A stretch of 64,000 bases of DNA from Tenebrio molitor. Lineage: Eukaryota > Arthropoda > Insecta > Coleoptera > Tenebrionidae. A program made the translations under genes and the position numbers. Shown piece after piece: positions 57,961 through 64,000 of the stretch. Location: positions 10,788,001 to 10,852,000 of the forward strand of contig NC_091046.1 of assembly GCF_963966145.1 (NCBI RefSeq). The letters run 5' to 3'. Every line of letters begins with the position of its first letter. Position 1 is the stretch's first letter. The notes beneath the pieces are model-generated. The model saw nothing but the letters and a program-made list of their open reading frames with translations, was not told where the DNA came from and ran no database searches.

Positions 57961-58102
57961 AAGAATAGCAAATAGTCAAAATACTTGGACAAATTCAAAA
58001 AGATGGCGTCAATTTGAGCAATATTTTTGTATACAAAAATATTGCTCAAATTGACGCCATCTTTTTGAATTTGTCCAAGTATTTTGACTATTTGCTATTC
58101 TT
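57961..58102. repeat. Perfect 142-bp palindrome
   Basis: Every base of 57961-58031 is complemented by 58032-58102. The outer end is AAGAATAGCAAATAGTC and the centre TTTTTGTATACAAAAA. No loop. An ATT repeat (58101-58117) abuts the right end. Symmetry stops at 57960/58103. Confidence 0.95.
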
Positions 58103-59003
58103 ATTATTATTATTATTTTGATGGTTTTCGACGGTACACTTGAAAATTTTATTAGAAAGTAATCTAAATATAGATAAATATAGAGAACTGCGCTGGGAAG
58201 TGGGAATATAATTTGGTAAAAAATATTTCTCCACGACCCCACACCTCATCGGTAGTTTGTCGCAGTTATTTAATTATCCGTGATTTTTTCGCTAAATAAT
58301 TAACTGTATATCTTTGGTGTAAGATTTTGATCTCAGTTTTCAAAAATTTTCGTTATCTAACTCACGTCTATAAATTGCTTTGGCAAAATGCCAATTATTA
58401 CCAAATAAAATTATATTAGACATAACTGTCATTTTGAACTGGTTTATGAATATCATCAAAACGTCAAAATCGCAAAAATCGTTGATTAATGAAAAATAGT
58501 GTATTAATGAGGTCCATTAATACACTATATTTTAGACAAAATAATTCATTAATATTGAAATTAACAAGCGGTCAGCGGAAAAATTGTTTGTACAGTTAAT
58601 TTCAAAATTATAGAGTACACCAAATTTTCTAGAGTATGAAATGCACTTACATTTTTTGTCAATGTCACTTTTGACAAACATATTGGCTAATCTAACTGAA
58701 AACGCGAAAGTGCTCATTCTTTCTAAATTACAATTACAATTTATGGTGTTCTAAAATATCAGCGACATTTTATGTTGTCAACTTACCTAACCTCTATAAA
58801 AAATATGACGTCCAAATTTCAAAAAGGCATCTTTACATCGACTTCTTGAATTTTGAGGTGCACTCTATAGTTTTGAAATTAACTGTACAAATTGCATGTT
58901 TGTTTAAAATAATCTAATCAATTACCATTCGAACTTAGAATTATTAACGATTACGAGTACATATCTCTATGCAAGTTAATGGATAAATTCTAAATTCCTA
59001 TAA
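58103..59003. other. No gene recognised; one small hairpin
   Basis: ATAGTGTATTAATG (58497) pairs with CATTAATACACTAT (ending 58529) around a short loop. Otherwise AT-rich without motifs. Confidence 0.45.
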
Positions 59004-59587
59004 TACAGGGTGTTTTCGAAGTTGAGGTGTTCCTTTTAACATTTGAAAGTATGCGTTGTTCTAAAGAGTTTTAGCCAAAATCACCTTAGTAAAATGTGTA
59101 CGGCAATGGAGATACAATAAGTTAATTTTTTTGAAATTTTTGAAACCGGTCCTGCTCAAATTTGCGCTGATTTGTTAGAAATTAGAATTGACAAAAAAAA
59201 TCAAATTAGCATGGACGTTAATCAAAAATACTGTCAGAGTTGTCACCTAATTAGTCGGAATTGCTTTATCATTACGAAAATAATGAGCCCACGGATATGT
59301 TGCTAATGTATATGGGCAATGTTATCACGCTATCAAAATGCAGCTGCGGCGTCCAGAGAGTACGCAGAGCGATTTCCAGAAAGATACCATCCTGGGCCAC
59401 GTCAGTTAGTAATCTAGTACAGCGGAGAAATAGACAGGACCGGACTCAAAATTTTAGAAAACAATAAAAATATACAATCAATTATCTCCTTTAATACAAA
59501 CATTTTACTAAGAAAATTTAGGCTAAAATTCTTAAGAATAAGTACCTCGTGTTACAAGGAACGCCTCAACTTCGAAAACACCCTGTA
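59004..59587 (+). mobile_element. DUF4817 mini-transposon, forward copy
   Basis: TIRs of about 95 bp: left TACAGGGTGTTTTCGAAGTT then GAGGTGTTCC; right GGAACGCCTCAACTTCGAAA then ACACCCTGTA, with AGTAAAATG/TTTACTAAG inside. Encodes only a broken N-terminal HTH (59261-59417): YHYENNEPTDMLLMYMGN, then after shifts AAASREYAERFPERYHPGPR. The C-terminal DDE part is absent, so it is a deletion derivative. Confidence 0.8.
59261..59417 (+). pseudogene. DUF4817 HTH fragment, forward copy
   Basis: NNEPTDMLLMYMGN followed by frame changes to EYAERFPERYHPGPRQLVI. The T-D-M-L-x-x-Y-G-x-C and Y-A-E-R-x-P-x-R-x-H-P-x-P-R pattern marks the DUF4817 domain at the N-terminus of insect transposases. Broken by frameshifts. 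Confidence 0.7.
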
Positions 59588-59596
59588 TAGAAATAC

Positions 59597-60022
59597 AGAT
59601 TAATAACTGACGTGGCCCAGGATGGTGTCTTTCTGGAAATCGCTCTGCGTACTCTGCTACGCTCTGCGTACGCCGCAGCTGCATTCTGCTAACGTGATAA
59701 CATTTCCCATACATTAAGCAACATATCTGTGAGCTCATTATTTTCGTAATGATAAAGCCATTCCGACTAATTAGATGACAACTCTGACAATATTTTTGAT
59801 TAACGTCCATGCTCATTTGATTTTTTTTTTGTCAATTCTAATTTCTAACAAATCAGAGCAAATTTCAGCAGGACCGGTTTCAGAAATTTCAAAAAAATTA
59901 TGTAACTTATTGTATCTTCATTGCCGTACACATTTTACTAAGGTGATTTTGGCTAAAACTCTTTAGAACAACGCATATTATCACATATTAAAAGGAACGT
60001 CTCAACTTCGAAAACACCTGTA
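59597..60022 (-). mobile_element. DUF4817 mini-transposon, inverted partial copy
   Basis: Complement of 59004-59425 with scattered differences. Ends at an outer tip AACTTCGAAAACACCTGTA. The reverse strand encodes a cleaner version of the HTH: YAERFPERHHPGPRQLL. It has only one terminal repeat. The inner end starts beside ATACAGATTAATAACTGACG, next to the forward copy. Confidence 0.75.
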
Positions 60023-60056
60023 GATAGAGTTTTATTTATATTTTTATGTTGAATAT

Positions 60057-60648
60057 TACAGGGTTATTATAAATGATTGTCCCATCGCAGTTGGCGTTGA
60101 AAACCACAGGTCGCCCTCTTAACCACAAGATCATTTCTCCTTTCTAGAGGGAACATCACACACTGAACTTCAACACTTTGTTTCTGCTGAAGAACAAAGC
60201 AGTGAACAGATAGCGAGCACCCTCTCTAGCACGGAAGAGACTGGTGGATCAAACTCAATGGATTGAGAACAACACACAGTTGCATCTCAACACATCTAAA
60301 CTCTCCAAAATGACAACACCCACTTCTACTTCATCCCCTACAGTTGATGATACTGAGACTTACTGGCGGGATCTGTCCAGCCTATCTTGGCAGCTGATTG
60401 AGGCTCCAAGTTTAACCCGGTTTAGAAAGCTCTGTGACGGAACTCTTGTATGGTGGAAGGTGCTGACGGGCAGCATGGAAGTTGAGGTGAGGAGAGTCTT
60501 GAATCAAACCGCATATAGGTTTGATCCTTCAGGACTCAATATTTTACTTTATTTAGGTTTTGTAAATCAACTAATTACTCTTCTGTATTTTTGTCATTAT
60601 AATTTTCCAGTAATTAGAAATGCATACAGGATTATTTACGTAAAATGA
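60057..60648 (+). other. Unidentified 134-codon frame in less AT-rich DNA
   Basis: The segment begins with a transposon-like tip, TACAGGGTTATTATAAATGA, and is less AT-rich than its flanks up to about 60540. The frame from 60244 (or the second Met at 60310) includes TYWRDLSSLSWQLIEAPSLT, WWKVLTGSMEVEVRRVLNQT and AYRFDPSG, and then becomes AT-rich like its surroundings; the last ~30 residues overlap a MITE end. I recognise no family. It could be a host-derived exon or part of an unknown transposon. Confidence 0.3.
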
Positions 60649-61439
60649 GGAGCTTGACCAGGTAAAAATGCAACCTAAAATACAGTTTACAAAGCATTCA
60701 TTGTGTTTTGGTATTTAAGAATTAAATCAGGAATCCAAGTAGGTATGCTATTACATAATTTGAAAAGTATATCTGTCATTGCATTTTTTCGTTAATATTT
60801 AATATTTGAAAATGTGTTCGAACGATGACAGAACCGACATAATCCTACTTAGCTATTATAACTTTTGTGATTTTAATTGCTTATTATTGTTAGATAATAA
60901 ATCATATTTTGTTAAGAGAGGTATTTTTCTGTCAGAACTTGACATTCATTAGGCTAACATTAAAAGCTATGTTTTATGTGCATTATGATAATGCACTATT
61001 GCGAGCACGGAATTTCGGGCAGACTTGAAATTTGACTGATATAATATGTGAAATAGGCTTTAGGTGCTAGACGTATTAATAACCTCATTTTAATATCATA
61101 TTGTCACATATCATTTTCACAAATTGCATTCATCAATCCTGAAAAGTTGCAGGTGCTTAGATGTGATTTTCCAAAAACTGAACAGTGTTTTATTAAATTT
61201 TGGAAATCAATAGCCAAAATGTAAAATAATTGTGCATAATATTTGTGACAGTTTATTTTGAAGTCCAGTCAAAATTAATTATGACATTTATGACAATAAA
61301 GCATAGACTACATTGGGTTTTTTTAAATGACATTTAAATTGCTACCCGAAATTCCATGCTCCTAATAGTAACAGGGATCGAGAGAGCTTTATTTATAAAT
61401 TGTATTTTGGGCTCGTCATCTTACGTGAATAACCCTGTA
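60625..61439. mobile_element. MITE-like element, TACAGGATTATTTACG tips
   Basis: The left TACAGGATTATTTACGTAAA, ATGAGGAGC; the right GGGCTCGTCATCTTACGTGA, ATAACCCTGTA. About 29-bp imperfect TIRs, 815 bp. Related by tips to 35970 and 39519. No coding frame found inside. Confidence 0.75.
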
Positions 61440-61581
61440 TAAAGAAGGAAAATTAACAACAATAACAATTGTCTAAAAATAAACCGTTATTTTATTTCTT
61501 TTTTAGAAACGTCTAAAAAGATGAATAAGAACTCTGACATGAGGACAGAGACATTACGCTCGTATGATTAGTAATTACATT

Positions 61582-61713
61582 TAGGCCCGGTTTATTCACC
61601 TTCAAGTAAATTTATCTGGCCAGTAGTTGCTATGATCTAGAATCTGCTATTGGTAGATCCATGGTAATTACCGTTCAAATAAAGTTACTTGAAGGTGAAT
61701 AAACCGGGTCTAA
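61582..61713. mobile_element. MITE with TAGGCCCGGTTTATTC tips
   Basis: The left TAGGCCCGGTTTATTCACCT, TCAAGTAA; the right TTACTTGAAGGTGAATAAAC, CGGGTCTA. TIRs of about 28 bp in 132 bp total. Confidence 0.9.
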
Positions 61714-62575
61714 GTTTCATAACTTCAAATGGATTTTTCATTTTATAGTTTTTATGTCTGGGGAGGGACGCTTTTGAAATAAAGGCAAAATAATTATTAT
61801 AAATTATAATGTATGAAAAAATTCAGTAGGGAAACATTTATTTATTCTCAATCTAATTCGAAAATAATAATAAATATGATATTTCCTTTGTGTCCTTTGC
61901 AATCTGGAAATATTGATTATTGAACATTTGCCAAAAATGGACTGTTATTCGCTGTATATAACGTGTTATGAAAATAACCTCAACTAGGCAACTAGCCCAT
62001 AATTGAATGCTTCAGATAAATCAAAAAATGTTACCAAATGATTTGACTTGTCCATTTAAAACAATATTCACAATTTGATGATTTACCTGCATCAACAATA
62101 TACAGATAGGTAAAAGATCTATTACCATGAATCGCGTGATTAAAAGTCACGTAAGAAATAAGCACGGGAATACAATAATTTAGTAGTGAAAATTCTTAAA
62201 ATAAATGTCTAGAACTGTCTAACAACTGCAATAAAAGAAATCCATCACCATTAACAACGGAGGTTGTGATTCTGGAAATCATGTAATAGTTATTTATGTT
62301 ACAAGTGTTGAAAACGATCTATTGCTTTACGAACGGTAATATGGCGCGAGACGCAGTCGAGCGCTGTATGTGCTGCCTTTTGTAATAAAACACATTTTTG
62401 AATCATTAACATAATAAATACATATTACTTCAACAAAATTATGTTGGTAATCAATTTAGCACTAAATATGTCAAATGTCAATCTGCCAGTGCTCGAATTT
62501 CAAATTCAAACGCAACTTTATAGCTTGCAAGGTCACCAACCGAAATTTTTATAAATAAACCCCCCAAACCTAAAA
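61714..62575. other. No gene recognised
   Basis: AT-rich DNA. CACGTAAG/CGCGTGATTAAAAGTCACG near 62133-62155 is a minor inverted motif. Nothing else seen. Confidence 0.35.
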
Positions 62576-62824
62576 TTAACACATTTTAGCATTTTTTAAA
62601 TATTTACGAAGCACCTTTTGTTTTATAACATTAGAGACATAATTGTCTTTCAGTAATACTTGATTTGCCACAATTAGTTTATTTTTTCTTGGCTTAGATT
62701 TCTTGTTTGTCCATTGCAGCACTAGAGTTTTCTCATTTCCATTGCCGCACGCTAATCGTCCACTTAAAATGCCAATTGCAACTACGGCAGCACAAAAAAT
62801 ATATAACATGATTTGCATATTCAT
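62576..62824 (-). CDS. Small putative secreted protein, unidentified
   Basis: An 82-codon reverse frame. The N-terminus MNMQIMLYIFCAAVVAIGIL is a strong signal-peptide-like hydrophobic run, followed by SGRLACGNGN and a Lys/Asn-rich basic body. It has only three cysteines (residues 11, 26 and 82, the first in the signal), so it is not a typical disulfide-rich peptide. It starts 21 bp from a Tc1-like MITE. I recognise no family. It could be a chance frame in AT-rich DNA. No promoter or polyadenylation signal was established. Confidence 0.25.
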   Translation of the reverse strand: MNMQIMLYIFCAAVVAIGILSGRLACGNGNEKTLVLQWTNKKSKPRKNKLIVANQVLLKDNYVSNVIKQKVLRKYLKNAKMC

Positions 62825-62844
62825 TATAAGTTATTCTGAGATTG

Positions 62845-63270
62845 TACACTTCTATTCAAAAAAAAAAGCGTACACGTAATGAGGGCTACTGTAAATGGGG
62901 ATAAAATTAATTAATCGTTTCCAAGACAACGTATTACTGACATTTTGTATGTATGTATGTCAAATGTGTGAACACTGTTTTTTATAAATTTTTAAAATGT
63001 TGTTAGATTGTTGAGAGTTGCCTTTTTCCATAAATTTGTGAATAAAAGTTTGAATTGTGTTTGTAGTAATTGGTAATACTTGCCTAATAAATAAGGCAAA
63101 ACATTTATATACATTCAAATCTCTGAGGAATACATCGATCAAATGCAGCTATCATCACGGATTTTGTTACAGGTTTCTAAGTAACAACAATTAAAAGATA
63201 GGTTTACGATATGGCAATCTAGCCAAAATTGTGCTCACTACTTGTACGCTTTTTTTTGAATAGAAGTGTA
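62845..63270. mobile_element. MITE, TACACTTCTATTC tips
   Basis: The left TACACTTCTATTCAAAAAAA then AAAGCGTAC; the right GTACGCTTTTTTTTGAATAG then AAGTGTA. TA at both ends indicates a Tc1/mariner-type target. 426 bp. A reverse frame at 62960-63142 shows at best a faint HTH resemblance. Confidence 0.85.
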
Positions 63271-64000
63271 CCTTACGATGGGTTAATCTAAGATTATGAA
63301 AAGTTAAAATCGCCGTACTATTCATCACTAACGTCCTATACCTGTACAATGAGAAATAATTCAGGAAGCAAGACAAAGCAATTAAGCATGCCACTATCAT
63401 TGGTTGCTCTGTAATTACTCCAATAATATTGACTTGCCTCCCTCTCATCAAAAAATACCTCGACGGTCTTTGTAATCTTTGTAGTTACAACTGTCGAGAG
63501 AGAAATGTTAATAGACGTTCTTCTGCTAAAGTGTTTCTGCTTATCGCCCAACCCTTTCATGTCCATTCGCTAAGATGATGAAATTCTAATGTGCAATACC
63601 TACCGTTAACCTGTTTCTCTTTTAGCGAACATTATCGAGACAAATAGATCGTGAAAAAAGATAAAGTTGTGAGTTCACTGCCAAAAATGTATTGCTAATT
63701 TGAAAGCAAACCACACGTTAAAAATAACTCAAGAAAATCTTTCCATCAAACTAATTACGTACCTACATGCACGTAAACTATTAATCGTAAGTCCTTAAAC
63801 TGGCTTGTACTAGGTACTTAAATTATCTCCAGATAAACATGTGCAGGGCAGTATTAACAACCAACTCATAATGCGAAACTAGTTTAAAACTCCAATTCAT
63901 TTGGAAATATGTATATTAGCAATAATAAGTACATAATTATCTCGGAAGAAAATATTTTTTTAAATTACGTCAAGTTTATATGTATTGCCGAATCTGACAA
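63271..64000. other. No gene recognised
   Basis: AT-rich DNA to the end of the window. Reverse frames at 63191-63451 and 63336-63566 overlap each other without motifs. Confidence 0.4.

Noticed and set aside
62960..63142. Tc1-type helix-turn-helix inside the MITE
   Set aside because: The resemblance (TTNTIQTFIHKFMEKG) is too faint, and the catalytic region is absent.

Overview
This is an AT-rich eukaryotic window, most likely from an insect genome. A beetle is my guess, based on the mix of transposon types and not proven by any host gene. There is no bacterial-style gene packing. Almost every short open frame is spurious or a transposon remnant, and I found no confidently identifiable host gene. 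The window reads as intergenic or intronic DNA shaped by repeated transposon insertion and decay.

Layout. 0-7 kb: a hairpin repeat, a MITE with long terminal inverted repeats (TIRs), and then nested elements. A DUF4817-type transposon (1801-3297) abuts a large foldback element (3303-6649), and a P-element-like transposon with a THAP domain (4225-6402) sits inside one foldback arm. 7-26 kb: mostly unassigned DNA with hairpin repeats, three decayed IS630/mariner-type transposase fragments and a 5'-truncated piece of an R2-group retrotransposon (10684-11057). 26.7-28.8 kb: the best coding sequence in the window, a 648-codon open frame with reverse transcriptase, a CCHC finger and a restriction-like endonuclease, from the same retrotransposon family. 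29-32.4 kb: three MITEs and a reverse-strand APE-type LINE (ORF1 plus the start of ORF2) split by one of them. 35-46 kb: many short TIR elements, an inverted pair of ~300 bp repeats around 39.1 and 42.3 kb, a probable tyrosine-recombinase remnant, a Tc1 fragment and a tRNA-derived SINE. 47-56 kb: more hairpins, a complete-ended but broken Tc1-like transposon (48234-49431), a 1 kb long-TIR element and a dense cluster of foldbacks at 54-55 kb. 57-64 kb: a perfect 142-bp palindrome, an inverted duplication of a DUF4817 mini-transposon, further MITEs and a short reading frame that looks like a small secreted protein.

The genes do not work together as a pathway. The common theme is DNA transposons and their non-autonomous derivatives. 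The most interesting pattern is a recurring class of inverted-repeat hairpins (about a dozen). They share an AATAGT-type terminal motif and carry CTCG/CGAG-rich cores, and one pair is joined to a possible tyrosine-recombinase gene remnant. A second cross-cutting pattern is a set of four MITEs that share the tip GGCCCGGTTT (or GGCCGGTTTC) but have unrelated interiors. All family names rest on motifs read by eye. No database search was run.
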